Positions 36,648 through 47,540 are shown, numbered from the stretch's first letter. The stretch is DNA of 64,000 nt from Stemphylium vesicarium (GCA_004380135.1 QXCR01000040.1:1-64000); one strand, 5' to 3'. Notes: generated by a model not told the origin, from the sequence alone. A program made the numbers and translations.

Positions 36648-37186
36648 ATGCTTTTCAACTTCTCCTACGCTGCCTTGGCTCTTGCCTTCATGAGGTATTT
36701 GCCATCAAGAACACAATGGATAATTTGCTAATTGCTCATATAGCGTTGCTGTCGAGGGCCGTGGAATTGGCGGTGGCCGTGGCGGCCGTGGCGGTTTCGG
36801 CGGCAAGGCCAAGCAGGGTGCAAAGAAGGCTGGTGAGCACGCCGGCGACGCTGCTGGTGCTGCTGGCACTGCCGCTGGATTTCTTCCTGCCCCTGGAAAG
36901 TAAGGCTTTGCTCATTTGTCACTCGATAACTTCTGAAGCTGACGAATCATCTAGCCACGCCGTCCACAACTGTTGCGTCAACGACGGCGGTTGGACCTAC
37001 AACGACAGGGCTCAAAAGCTGACAAAGACCGTTTGCGATGGCTACTCAAGTGCCTCCATGTACAACGGTGCTTGCGCTGAGGCAGCTGGATCTGGATCCA
37101 TTTCCGGTGACGCTTTCTACGATGCTTGCCGAGCATTGGCCCCTAACGACGCGTCTGTTGGCGCAGGCTACCGCGGTAGTTGCTAG
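36648..37186 (+). CDS. Small secreted Gly-rich six-cysteine protein
   Basis: Three exons (36648-36694, 36744-36899, 36955-37186) with introns of 49 and 55 nt encode 144 residues. Residues 1-20 form a signal peptide (hydrophobic core YAALALAFMSVAV). Residues 21-36 are a Gly/Arg repeat (GRGIGGGRGGRGGFGG), followed by an Ala/Lys-rich linker. The C-terminal half carries six cysteines at 74, 75, 95, 108, 126 and 144, enough for three disulphides, with the last residue a Cys. I recognise no named family. Size, signal peptide and even cysteine count fit a candidate secreted effector or cell-surface protein. The gene has a strong core promoter and sits alone in gene-poor DNA. Function is not known. 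Confidence 0.78.
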
Positions 37187-38232
37187 GCAGTCTACCAATA
37201 ACAGAACTGTGAGCGACTTACAGTTTCTGTCGGGGGAAGTTGGAGAAAATGTGTTTCGAGAATCGGAGGAGACGGCAGCTTTTAAATTTCCTAATCATTC
37301 TTTTCGCTACATTATGGATGGCCACCTATTTATGTAGCATTTAATATTTATGTTTTTGCTTGCGTCATTCCAGTGTTCCTTTGCTTTCACCAGTGTTTCC
37401 TCAGAGATATTGGATTTCGAATAGACAACTGTGTGGTTTGAATGAGCAGTTAGTTCACGGCAATGCATGAGCCGCGATACTACATGAGGCGTGAGGCACC
37501 CAATCTGCGACCCTTACTAGTGCACGCGAAGCGACTCATGATGTAGAGAAAAGAAAGTGACAGCAGTGATGATGTTGATGGGGTTGACGGCAGGGAGTTC
37601 GGCGACGGCATATTTTAGCGAGCAGGACGCTACGTCATGCGCTAGTCATGCACTTTCGCACCCTTGCATTGCCACCTCCTCCTACTTGGAAAAATCCCAA
37701 ACCAAGCTTCATGACCCACGCACAGTTATTTGACATCGAGGAATCGAGGTGGCTCTGATGTGAACCGTCACATTGCGTCTTCTGCAATACTTGGCTGCCT
37801 TGCGCCCCATTACCGCTGTGAAAATCAGAGGCATCGTTTGACCAGTCAACTGACGAAGTCAGAGATAGATTAGTCAAAGAAAGGCCTGTTAGTGATGGCG
37901 TCCTACCATGCCGCTTTTTTGAATGTCGAAGTTAACGATAGGCTTTTGTGCGAAATGTTCCCATGGTACACCGGACAACAGGGCTTGGGACTTCCCCACT
38001 CACAACAGTCACATCGTCAATGCCGCGTTATGGATTAGCTATTATCCCGGCTTGGGATATTTCTGGAACAGGAATATTTGCAGGGACAATCTACGTCCGT
38101 GGTTCTGCGAGAGAAAAGGAAGTGAGGTTTTCTGGCCGCTACCCACCCGAACGCTCCCTCAGGTCATAAAGCGCGAACAGCTAAAAAAAATAAGTCACAA
38201 CCATAAAACACTTCAGTAAGTAATCAAAAAGC
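37187..38232. other. Intergenic, no gene seen
   Basis: 1.0 kb between the secreted protein gene and the RING gene. It contains the 3' flank and the RING promoter, and nothing else was recognised. Confidence 0.5.
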
Positions 38233-39462
38233 ATGACCATAATCAACAGCGAGCTCACCGGCAAGTCAAACGGGGATTCTACCCTTCCAGCCGCCGTTGC
38301 TAAGATCTCCTCTCCCACCCTCAAGCGTTTCCTTGCGGACGGTATCGAGACGCCTGAATGCACAATCTGCACCCATCAGTTTAGAGAAAACCACACTATC
38401 GCCCAAATCAAGGAATGTGGACATCAGTTCGGTAAACACTGTCTGAAGAAATGGTTGGAACAAAAAGAAACCGAAGGCACTTGCCCCTTGTGTCGTAGTC
38501 TATTGTTTCAAGCGCACCATCTTCCATCTAATGCTCATCTTGTGGAGATCCAAGCCGAGACAGACCCGACGGACGATTTCCGCAGCTACTACGATGACAC
38601 GGACGCCTTACACTTATCTGTCAGACATGGTTTCCTGGAAGCGCTTTGGTATGCTCTCTACTATATCGACAAGCCCAATGGGCGTGCAGGGCTACACGAA
38701 GTAAGTAAGGCCATTCTTCAAGCTTACGAGGTGACGAATCTCGACATGGTGCCCGAGGAACCGGACTCGCAATATGAACTCCAGCCCTTTGTTCCCACAT
38801 CCAGTCAGGTCAATGAACATCAAATACTCTCGCCCCTCATATATCGCATCAGGCATATCGAATTTTCCTTTCCCGACGAGTGCAGACTCACTGGTATCTC
38901 GGAAACATTACTCAAACTCGCCGCCATCTACAAGGATGATGACAGGTCTCCACCCATGACAATTTGGCGCGCCGTAATGCTCTATCAGACTCGGGCTCGG
39001 CACCGGTATCCTGTACTTTCCTGGAAAGAGCTGCGTCAGGCGGTCTGGTCGGTTTACACCGCCTCGCCTGACGGCCTGCAAGCAGACCGGTGGGAGTGGC
39101 CATCGCTGCATCTCTTCATGCACCTTGCGATTCTGTACATTGGCGAGGTATATAGAGGGAAGAACCTAGCACCCCGTGATATCTCGTCGACGATGGTTTT
39201 TTCGCTTCTTCGAACGCTAGATGTCGGGTTCCCTGAAGAAGACGAGCCGACGATAGACTCGCAGACGCAGATCTTGGTGCGCGCTACTTGCCATGTGCTC
39301 GGAAGTCAGATGTCGGTAGAGTATTTGGACCGCCTTTGCGACTACAGGACTACTACGTATGAACTGCAGAACGCGGTTGCAGAAACCTGGATCAATGGTA
39401 TTAAGCTTGCTGGTAATGACATTGCTATGGGATTGCCGTTACGGTACGCCTACGCCAATTGA
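38233..39462 (+). CDS. RING finger protein, putative E3 ubiquitin ligase
   Basis: A single-exon gene of 409 residues. The RING lies near the N-terminus with C43, C46, C62, H64, C70, C84 and C87 in place (PECTIC, ECGHQFGKHC, TCPLCR). The usual fifth ligand position (67) is Gly; H69 next to C70 might substitute, as in other fungal CGHxFGxxC RINGs. The rest (about 95-409) has no named domain and looks globular, rich in aromatic and acidic residues. A ubiquitin ligase role is inferred from the RING alone. It is intact, unlike the two genes that follow it. Confidence 0.82.
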   Translation: MTIINSELTGKSNGDSTLPAAVAKISSPTLKRFLADGIETPECTICTHQFRENHTIAQIKECGHQFGKHCLKKWLEQKETEGTCPLCRSLLFQAHHLPSNAHLVEIQAETDPTDDFRSYYDDTDALHLSVRHGFLEALWYALYYIDKPNGRAGLHEVSKAILQAYEVTNLDMVPEEPDSQYELQPFVPTSSQVNEHQILSPLIYRIRHIEFSFPDECRLTGISETLLKLAAIYKDDDRSPPMTIWRAVMLYQTRARHRYPVLSWKELRQAVWSVYTASPDGLQADRWEWPSLHLFMHLAILYIGEVYRGKNLAPRDISSTMVFSLLRTLDVGFPEEDEPTIDSQTQILVRATCHVLGSQMSVEYLDRLCDYRTTTYELQNAVAETWINGIKLAGNDIAMGLPLRYAYAN

Positions 39463-39893
39463 TGGGCGGCTATCTACGAAGACGGAATGAGGATCATAGG
39501 AAGTAAAAAATAGCAAGAGTGGTACTTCATTGATTGTCTCTGAGTGCGCAAGATCGGAGTGCGTTTTGCTAGATTGCATATCACGCGAGTTCTCATCGAG
39601 CGCCTTCTGAATCAATTCATGGTGACTGTGATGGATTCGTGATGCTAAGCGGTGGCTATGAGATGTGCGTCGGGATGTGCGCCGGATCCTGGAAAACACC
39701 GAGCACATTGCACTGCATTTCCTCCTCGACCCGAGATCAACTTCTTCCGAGCGACCCGCGACTCTGAATCACCGTATGCGTGACCTTTGTATCCTCTATC
39801 CAAGTTTCTCGCACCTCCCTGCATCTGGAGCTTTCCTGGACTACCCGCACTCCAAGATCTCAGCGCTTACGCCAGTTGAAAACTGTCGCTGTT
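39463..39893. other. Intergenic, convergent
   Basis: 431 bp between the RING gene and the 3' end of the decayed minus-strand gene. No gene was seen. Confidence 0.5.
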
Positions 39894-42208
39894 TCAGCTG
39901 TAAACCCGCTCAAGCTGCCTTCCAAACCGTCTAGCCATGATGTAGGGGATATTGCTGTCAGGATGCGGCTCATAAAAGTTAATGCCACGAATGATGTTGA
40001 GAGTGTCTCCGGGAGTGAACTGCCACGCCGAGCCTTGCAGTTTCTCCGTGGAAAATCCAATGCGAACCATCGCGCGCTTGAACTCGTCCCACTTGACTGC
40101 CCCAGCCAGGTCGCCCTTCTCCGATTGGGAGATATGGAAGAGTGCCTTGAACACCTTATACGACCTCTTATCCACAGGGTGAACATGGATATGATCAGCT
40201 GAAGCGACAGGTTCTGGAGCATCAACTTAATCTTCCTGGAGAGGTTCTAGACGGCCATCGGTGCTGCCACAAGTTTTGGTTTTAGGTGTCTCCTTAATAG
40301 CCATGCGGTTGAAGACCCCCGTAAACTCTAGCATCTTGTTGTGGGCTATGTGAGAAGGCGGTTGATAAACGTATTCGGAATCTGTTCGCGACGCAGGCTT
40401 GGTGAAGACCGGATCTATCCAAGCATCAGTCCGATACATAGCTCCATCTTCCTCCAGACACTCGCGGATCAAGTGGTGCTGAGCAGTACCGGTTGCTTTC
40501 TCGAATTCGTGATCAATCATGGTCCAGAATTTGTCCAAGTTTGCTTCAGCCTGTTGCATAATCCTGACGTTCTCGCAATTCCGACGTTTGTGGGCCGGGT
40601 ACTCGAGCTTCTCTTTGAACGGCTGTACAAACTCTATTGAGATATGATGCTCCTCTGTTGACTTGACCCAGCCACCAAAGTCATCCAATCTACCAAGATG
40701 CAAGATGTAGTCGTAAGGCGTGTGGTCGAGACGGCCCGCGTGGACTTCTGGCAATCGTTCCCAGAGTGGAAATTGACGAAGACATTCTGCGAGAACTGAA
40801 AGGTCTGAGACAAGGTTTGACAACCTGCTGGACATCATCGCGCGAGCCTCAGGGCTTGATTGAAGGAGCCGATCAAGAAATTCTAACACTCAAGAGACGA
40901 GCGCTGGAATCGAGCACAATTGCACCCCTTCTAGTTTATCAATCAACTCCGTCTCTACAGAAGATGGTTGTCGGGATGCGAGAATCGAGGTCTCTCCAGT
41001 TTCAATGTTGGTATGGAAGTAGAACAGTCTGCAGATATTAGGAGCATTCGGCAACGCTGCTGAGAGCCTCTCCGATTGCATGGATTTTATCGTTAAGGCT
41101 CATGTTGCTTGTCAATACGCCATGAGGTTCCCTGAACCCGACGACTAATTTCAGTCCAAGACGCAAGCATTGAGTACGCCTCTTCAATGATGTAAACAAT
41201 GATCTTTCTTCGATAATGACTAAAAGTACCACATTGAAAAGCAGTGCAATGAGCTTTCGGATCTTTGTAAGGGGCATGTTGCTCGAACTCCAAGAGCGTG
41301 TCTGCGAAATAGCTAGAATCTTCTCGCAAAGCGCGAACATGTTCTTTCTGCGTGTCTAGAATGGCGTCGACATAGCTTCGCATTCTCTCAAAGTTGAGAG
41401 AATCCCAGTCACGATATGGGGCCATCCTAAGCACATTTGAGAATGTAATATGTCCACAACTGTCATTTTCAAGCACATTCGAGGATGAAGGCGCCTCCTG
41501 AATAGGGAAGTCCAAGAACTTCTCCTCAGGGATTTCGTATAGAATTTCTTGGCTGCACAGGATCAAGAAATCTAGTATGAACACTTGAATGTGCAAGATT
41601 TGGACACTAGATCGCGCGCACATCTCGAACCAGTTCTCGTTGGCCCGGTAAGGCTCTTCAGGGTTACGGTCTCGGATGATCCTGCCATAGGCCTTAGGGT
41701 CTACACCTTTTGAGAACATGACAGTAATGCCGTTGCAGAATACCTCATCTTTACATGGAAGGGTCCTTTCTGCAATGAGGAATTCTGCTTCGATACAAGC
41801 AAAGGTCCAGGGGAGATTCCGACCCCGCGCATTGAGGAAGACGAGCAGGGGCTTGGCCATGGCCAGATCCTCGAGGTTGACTAGATCTGATCAGTAAGAA
41901 TTCCCTACTTCTGCTTTCAAGGCTCTGCGCTCACTGTAAGACAGCATCGAAAAACAGCCTTTAGAGTAACGGTCTAGGTTAATACCCGACCATGCAGCGA
42001 GTAAAACCCTGCGGCGCTGTGCGACTGACTTCTCGGCCCAACGCTTGCTAATCAGTAGCTCGTGGCGAATCAAAATCTGGTTCAGAGTGTTGTAGGAAGC
42101 GTTCACTCCGCGGCCAAGTCTCGCGGCATGATACTCGATTGCGTCGACTGTCTCACGCGTAACCGTATCATTTTCTAGCAACTTCTGCTGCAGAATCTGA
42201 TAAGGCAT
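39894..42208 (-). pseudogene. Probably decayed gene of a fungal-specific family of unknown function
   Basis: ATG 42208 starts MPYQILQQKLLENDTVTRET. A 54-nt intron (41934-41881) then restores INLEDLAMAKPLLVFLNARG, a phrase I associate with a fungal family of large proteins of unknown role. A 59-nt intron (41118-41060, with CTTAAC branch) can explain the next frame change. After that the frame is stopped by TGA at 40890-40892, just before VLEFLDRLLQSSPEARAM, and by TAA at 40227-40229. It then continues unbroken in the same frame through HPVDKRSYKVFKALF to EPHPDSNIPYIMARRFG. No good GT..AG pair removes the TGA. The TAA could be removed only by a 54-nt intron with a poor GTCTAG donor. Most likely a pseudogene; an unusual multi-intron gene is the alternative. 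Confidence 0.6.
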
Positions 42209-43127
42209 AGGGTCAGACCTATCCCTCGGTGCTAGCAGGATGAAAACTGATGGTGTTCAAGATGCTCACTCTGTGTCCCCAGAAGGGGTCGCTGCAGGTA
42301 CCATGGCCGCGATAATCCTCTCGCGCGACGTGACAAAGGTGTGGGGGGAGAGTACGCAGAACGCGGTTATCTCACAAACAAAACAAACGGAGAAATGTCA
42401 CGCCGGACGTAACAGGCAGAAGCGCCAGGGTTCGGGGTGCAAACGCAGAGCCGACGATGACGTAACGAGGTGAAAGCAGTGAGAAAATAAGATACCGCCG
42501 CGGTGATGAAAGGTAAACGGACCATTCCAGAAGCTTTTAGAATAGCCGGTGAGGGTGAGCCTCTCTCAGTATTGGTCGACGCTTCGCATCAAATATCCAA
42601 ATGCACAGGCAAGGTGAGAGCTTGCTTCTGTCTGACCGTCTTTACAGCGCATAGAAACGACGCAATCCCCGGTCTAAGATAATCGTGATTGCGCAAAAGC
42701 TAGCAAGTACCCAATCCGTCCTCTTCATTTGTTTCCGTTCTGAAATCCGAGTTAAGGATCGTCTCGGCTTCGCTAATCACATTTTAGAGTTTATTTAGAA
42801 TAGTTGGGACATTTCGTGGTGAAGGCGCTGAGTTCGAAAACCTTGTATCGGACGTCCAAGCAAGAGCGTTCGCGTTGTTGGTAGCTCTTCATATTCGTAC
42901 GTTCTCGCAAGGCCCGGCGTAGGCACGTATCCAGCTGAAAATGCATATTCGAACCAGTAAGCCCGGGTCAGCTTCAACGTGTGTCATATCAATCGACATA
43001 CAACCACCAAAGAGAAAGGGAATACCCAGATCATGATAAACATAACATGTGCGACCACTATCCAAGGACCTCCCTCTCAATAACTTCTGCTCTTCAGATG
43101 ATCTTCACCTGTCGAATAGGTAGAGCT
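42209..43127. other. Intergenic, no gene seen
   Basis: 0.9 kb between two decayed minus-strand genes. No motif, repeat or RNA gene was recognised. Confidence 0.45.
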
Positions 43128-44170
43128 TCAACGTATTCGCGGACGACTATCGTATATGGCGCAAGATTCTTCCCAGTCTTCCACTCTGTAGTCTTCCTGA
43201 CCTTGAGAAGCAAGACATATACCTATCCGTCCGATTCTTTCGAAGACACCATCTGTGACCTCACGGAGGACTAATCCAGAATAGCGGGCTTCGGATTCGG
43301 GCGGGTAATTGTCCATACCAAGCAACATGACAAGAAGATCATCTCCAGGGCAGACGGGTTGGTTTCCCTCCCCCCAATCGAAATTTGAACTGTCGCATAC
43401 GACATCCCTCCAGATGTTCGTGGACGGAGACACTACTCCTGCGCCAGGCCACTGCCAAGTCTGTCCTTTCTTCGGTACTTTGTTTGGTTTGGCTGTATAT
43501 GTATGGCCTTCTAAGATGATGCTGGCGTCTTTGACCTCGCCAACATGGGCGGGTAAACGAAAGGCCAATCAACTTGACCGAGGATAAGGTAGATGTGTTC
43601 ACCCATTTGAGACCTGTCGATGATGACGGCCATGCCCAAGTGGGTACAGACGTAGAAGGATACCGTGTTGGTTCCCATGAACGTTTCCAATGAAGATACT
43701 CGAGGAAACCAGTTTTCCACATGCCAACGACGTAGACATCATCTTTCCGTATTTGCATCTCTCTTTCTACAATTGCAGCGATTGCTGGCAGACGATCCTT
43801 CTCATATGTCAATTGTAAAGTCGAGCACATCGCTGTTAGCTTGCGCCAACGTTCAATCGGATCCTGAATAGCTGCAAGGTCGTCCGTTCTTCGCTGGTCG
43901 GCCGGGTTGGTGGGAAAAATCTCCTTGGAGCTCAGTCCACTTTCAGACTGAAATAATTCTCTGCATTGCCAATACATCTGGAATGAGCACTTAGTAAATG
44001 TTCCTTGTCTTGCAAATCGTCTTTATTGTCGATTTTTGTGCCCACCAGAAGACACAAAGACAGTAATGTAGGCTACAGAACAAAAGTGACACGATAATTT
44101 GGCGTTGATGGCTTATCTGATCTTGAGCAAAGTGGACCATTCGCGGGGACAAAACTCGCTCTTGATAAAC

Positions 44171-44178
44171 CCAGGCTC
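44171..44178. repeat. 8-bp target site duplication, left copy
   Basis: CCAGGCTC immediately left of the element, identical to 44317-44324. On the minus strand it encodes the A-W of the HET phrase AWVYQE. Confidence 0.88.
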
Positions 44179-44316
44179 CAGAGTTGGCAACAATCAATCA
44201 ATCAATCAAGTTGGATTGAGTCAGACCACCATGATATTCGTGCACATGTGGCACAGACCAGATTGTGGTCTGACTCAAGCAAACTTGATTGATTTGATTG
44301 ATTGTTGCCAACTCTG
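44179..44316. mobile_element. hAT-like foldback MITE, 138 bp
   Basis: The two ends are inverted copies. Each starts CAGAGTTGGCAACAATCAAT going inward, and the match continues with few differences for about 50 bp through an ATCA-repeat tract to GAGTCAGACCAC. The arms enclose a loop of about 35 bp. It is flanked by an 8-bp direct duplication (CCAGGCTC). An 8-bp duplication plus termini beginning CAG are typical of the hAT superfamily. At 138 bp with no coding capacity it must be non-autonomous. It lies inside a HET coding exon, adding 146 bp and shifting the frame. No second copy was seen in the window. Confidence 0.87.
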
Positions 44317-44324
44317 CCAGGCTC
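44317..44324. repeat. 8-bp target site duplication, right copy
   Basis: CCAGGCTC immediately right of the element. Removing the element and one copy restores a continuous HET reading frame from HRAW to VYQERVL. Confidence 0.88.
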
Positions 44325-45536
44325 TGTGCAAGAGCGGAAATTCCTTTGTAGGCTCGCTCGGATCGATACACTGTTCTAATATGGGATATTCAACTGGTTT
44401 TTCTCGGATAGAAAGATCATAGTTTTTCAGATGCATGATTTTGTACCGATTAGGATCATGGTAGAATAAACCACAATCGCTGTTGCCCGCCCAAGTAGCA
44501 GATGTCGTGAGATAAGAATCTTTGTAGATTTCGGCTATTGCGGCAGCAGCTTCTTTCCAATCATCATTGTCGTCTTGGAAAATACCTGACAAAAGTTATT
44601 GTGGCAATCGCCGCGTCTGTTGGGAACAACACTCACACAAAGTGTCAATCCAGACAAACTTGATACCTAGACGGGAGCACAGTTTCACTGTGTCTTCAAA
44701 CGTCTTGGGTAACTTGCAGATAGTGACACCATTCATGAGCTCATGTAAAGTCGTTTTTTTCAGTCTGAGAGAAGGCCCTTTTGAGCCCCAACAGTGGCTG
44801 AGACACGCGTACTTCTCTCTCACTGTCAATCTTTCACGAAGATGTACTTTACGTGTACCAATTTCAAGTATCTGTTTTGGTAGTTCCTACGGCTGGAACT
44901 TTCGGCAACTACCATGATGCTCTAGAAATCCTCTTATCCAGCCAGTAAGTGTATGTAGTGCTTGGCTAGAAGATGTGTCTCCTGACGGAAGTGGGTCTGG
45001 GGCGATGAAAGGCCATTGACGTGATGTAGAACATGTTCCTTGTCGTGCTTTTGCAGTCGCCGACGGTAGTGTCGTCCTTGGAAACACTTCCAGACTTACA
45101 GCATGCTTGCGCAAAGGGTCGAAAACTTTAACGTCACCACGCCTGTATCGCAGCTTAACAACTAGTCCGTAGTACTCTCCGTTCGCCTTGCTACCCTTAT
45201 GTATGCCCCTGTAACACCTGGAAAAGAGGGGTTTTCGTGGCAGTAGGAAGTGATTACGTCGAGAATTAATGAGCAGCTCCAGCAACCAAGGGCTGCTTCA
45301 TGCTTGGTTTCAGCAATTCCCAATTTGTTCCAAGCGTCAGAAGAAGGGAAATAGGAAGTTTTGAGCGTGAGATCTGCTTTGATTACCTCACATTCCCCAT
45401 AGCCTGTACATCGTACAGACGGTGGCAGCACAACCGAGCCTGCTGAAACCATCTCTTCAAAATCCAGATCACGCGCCCAATGTTGGCAATCCTCCTCCTC
45501 ATTGGTCGTGGCTCTAATATCGGGTCTTTGTGACAA

Positions 45537-46200
45537 GAAGACAGAGTTTATTAAGTCTAGTAACGAGATGGAAGATGCATGAAGACAAAGAGCGAAACAT
45601 AAACTGTGAGGTGATGCAGAAAAGCCCGTGGTTTTCCATTGAATGCGGCGCAGTAAAGTGGCGGCCTAGAAGAGAGCGGGGTACTGCATGACCCATGTGC
45701 ACACCTGCAGCATGCCTTTCGCCAAAGGCGCTTCACAAATCCGAGCTTTCAAGGTCGTAGAATGGGGGCCGAAAGGAAGCATGTCGAAAAGCGCACCTGG
45801 TGAGCACAGCTAAATGCTGACGTCACGTGCACGCCGTAAGTCGCACCTTCTCCATTTATTCGAAGAAGGCCGTGCCTGAACATACCTAGGCAGGTGCCCA
45901 TTTGCAACGGCTGGCACGCATGTATTAATTCTGTAATGGGTTCAATTCATAGATTCGTCTATCATCAACGCGTGACTTCATGTTTCATCCGTCCCCGCTC
46001 TCAATCAGCTACACCAGTATGCTTTTTCCCCATCTGGCCGCTTTCCTCCCCCCCTCGCAAATCATTAAAGATATCAAAACTCCATGCAACGCCAACCCGC
46101 TCGATACGAGCTATTTCATGCTCGCCAGCCAACCCGCCCAAAAGGTGAAAAAGAAAAGATATACGAGAATTAGAATCATCCGGTGATCGTGTCGCGTCCC
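45537..46200. other. Intergenic, no gene seen
   Basis: 0.66 kb between the HET pseudogene and the SIS1 3' end. No gene was recognised. Confidence 0.5.
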
Positions 46201-47540
46201 TTAGAGTATTTCCTTCAACTTCTCCTTTTGTGCGCTTGTCAAGCTTGTGGGGAACTTGATCTTTACACCCACGATAAAATCGCCCCGATCTGATGGCTTC
46301 TTTGACTTGGGCATGCCCAGGTTGGGGTATCTTTCTGTCCAGTTGGGACCCGTGGGGCCACCGCTGCCGACACTGAGTTGTTTGCCGTCGATAGTTTGTA
46401 CGGTGCGTCGCCAGCCTGTGAGGGCTTCTTTGAGATCAAGTTCGATGGTGTGCTTGACGTCGTCGCCTTCGCGGGTGAACATTGCGTGGGGTTTCTAATG
46501 GCATTCGTTAGCAGGTATGCTCGAAGAAGCAAATTGGTGGGGAAATGAGAATGGCTTACCTCTGAAACAATGAAATGCAAGTCCTGGGTTCCGCCTTCGA
46601 CCTGATCGCCGACGTCCGAGAACTTGATCTTACTTCCTGGCTTCAAGCCCTTCTTGATCGGCACCTCTAGAATCCGATCTTGGGTGCTTTGCTTTCCTGT
46701 ACTCTGGTCGTACGTCTTGCGCTTGATCTTGAGCTTCTTGGTGGTGCCGCTATACAGCTCTTCCAAGCTCACCGCCAGCGGCTTCTCGACAACTGTGACT
46801 TCTGGTTCTGGGGCTCGCCGGCCGCCACGAAATCTACCGCCTTTACCACCTCCGCCGCCAGGCATGCCACCCATTCCACCAGGCATGCCGCCCATACCGA
46901 AGCCACCGAAGTCGAAGTCGTCACCGCCGCTGCCGCTGTTGCGCATGAACTCGCCAAAGATGTCGTCGGCGTTGGAGAAGTTGAAGCCGTTTCCGCCGCC
47001 GCCTGTCGAGAAGTGGAACGATCGTGTGCCGCCGGGCATACCACCAGATGATGCGAAGGGGAAACCTCCACCGCCTCCTGCACCTGCAAATGGGTTGCCG
47101 CCAGGGCCCCCAGCATCCTCTTGTGGTACGCCGCCGCGTAGTAAGAACTCGAGGCCGTATTGATCGTACGTCTTGCGCTTCTCGGGGTCGGAGAGGATCT
47201 CGTAGGCTTGTGAACACTCTATTCAGGCTGTTAGTATGCTGTTTGTTGTCGTGATAGAATGGAATAGGTTAAAACATACCTTTGAACTTCTCGGAAGCTT
47301 GCGGGTTGTCCTTGTTCTTGTCGGGATGCCACTTCAGCGCCGCCTTGCGATATGCTTTCTTGATCTCATCTTGCGTCGCTGATTCTGATATGCCTGTAAC
47401 ACCATGTTAGCAGTAGCCCATGTACCTACCCGCCGCTCTCAAGCACCTCGCTCTGCTCGCTACCTAGACCACCATGACGGTGGAGGGGTACGACAAGCAA
47501 ACGTACCTAATGAATCGTACAGCTTAGTCTCCTTGACCAT
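46201..47540 (-). CDS. SIS1: Type II Hsp40 co-chaperone, SIS1/DNAJB-like
   Basis: Four exons (47540-47507, 47393-47280, 47218-46560, 46494-46201) with introns of 113, 61 and 65 nt encode 366 residues. The J domain is residues 1-70, with the HPD motif at 34-36 (KWHPDKNKDN). A Gly/Phe-rich then Gly/Met-rich region follows (about 75-180), with no zinc-finger cysteines, which defines type II. The client-binding C-terminal domains start near VVEKPLAVSLEELYSGTTKK and include GGTQDLHF and a final dimerisation segment. It stimulates Hsp70 ATPase in cytosol and nucleus, and in yeast Sis1 is essential. The organisation is fully conserved. Confidence 0.93.

Larger units (their letters stand above)
43128..45536 (-). 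pseudogene. HET domain (heterokaryon incompatibility) pseudogene
   Basis: Scattered frames add up to a HET protein. The N-terminal part has GCWSCSLILD. The HET domain has KYACLSHCWG, LPKTFEDTVKLCSRLGI, FVWIDTLC, then, across an intron at about 44650-44585, QDDNDDWKEAAAAIAEIYKD, SYLTTSATWAGNSDCGLF and FPLLHRAW. After the insertion come AWVYQERVLSPRMVHFAQ, YWQCRELFQSESGLSS, VPTWAWPSS and a C-terminal SGLVLREV. Lesions: a frame change near 45210; TAG at 44887-44889 directly before ELPKQILEIGTRKVHL; a 138-bp element plus 8-bp duplication splitting HRAW/AWVYQE; a donor changed from expected GTAAGC to ATAAGC at 44116; and a frame change near 43560. No clear ATG remains. HET proteins trigger cell death on non-self fusion; this copy cannot encode one. 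Confidence 0.87.

Noticed and set aside
36728..36922. His/Gln/Arg-rich minus-strand frame
   Set aside because: It is the reverse complement of the Gly/Ala-rich exon of the small secreted protein.
41881..41934. Stop codon TGA at 41891 as a nonsense lesion
   Set aside because: It lies inside a good 54-nt intron whose removal restores the conserved INLEDL phrase.
42930..42960. GGTTCGAATA on the minus strand, resembling a tRNA B box
   Set aside because: No matching A box, acceptor stem or cloverleaf could be built around it.
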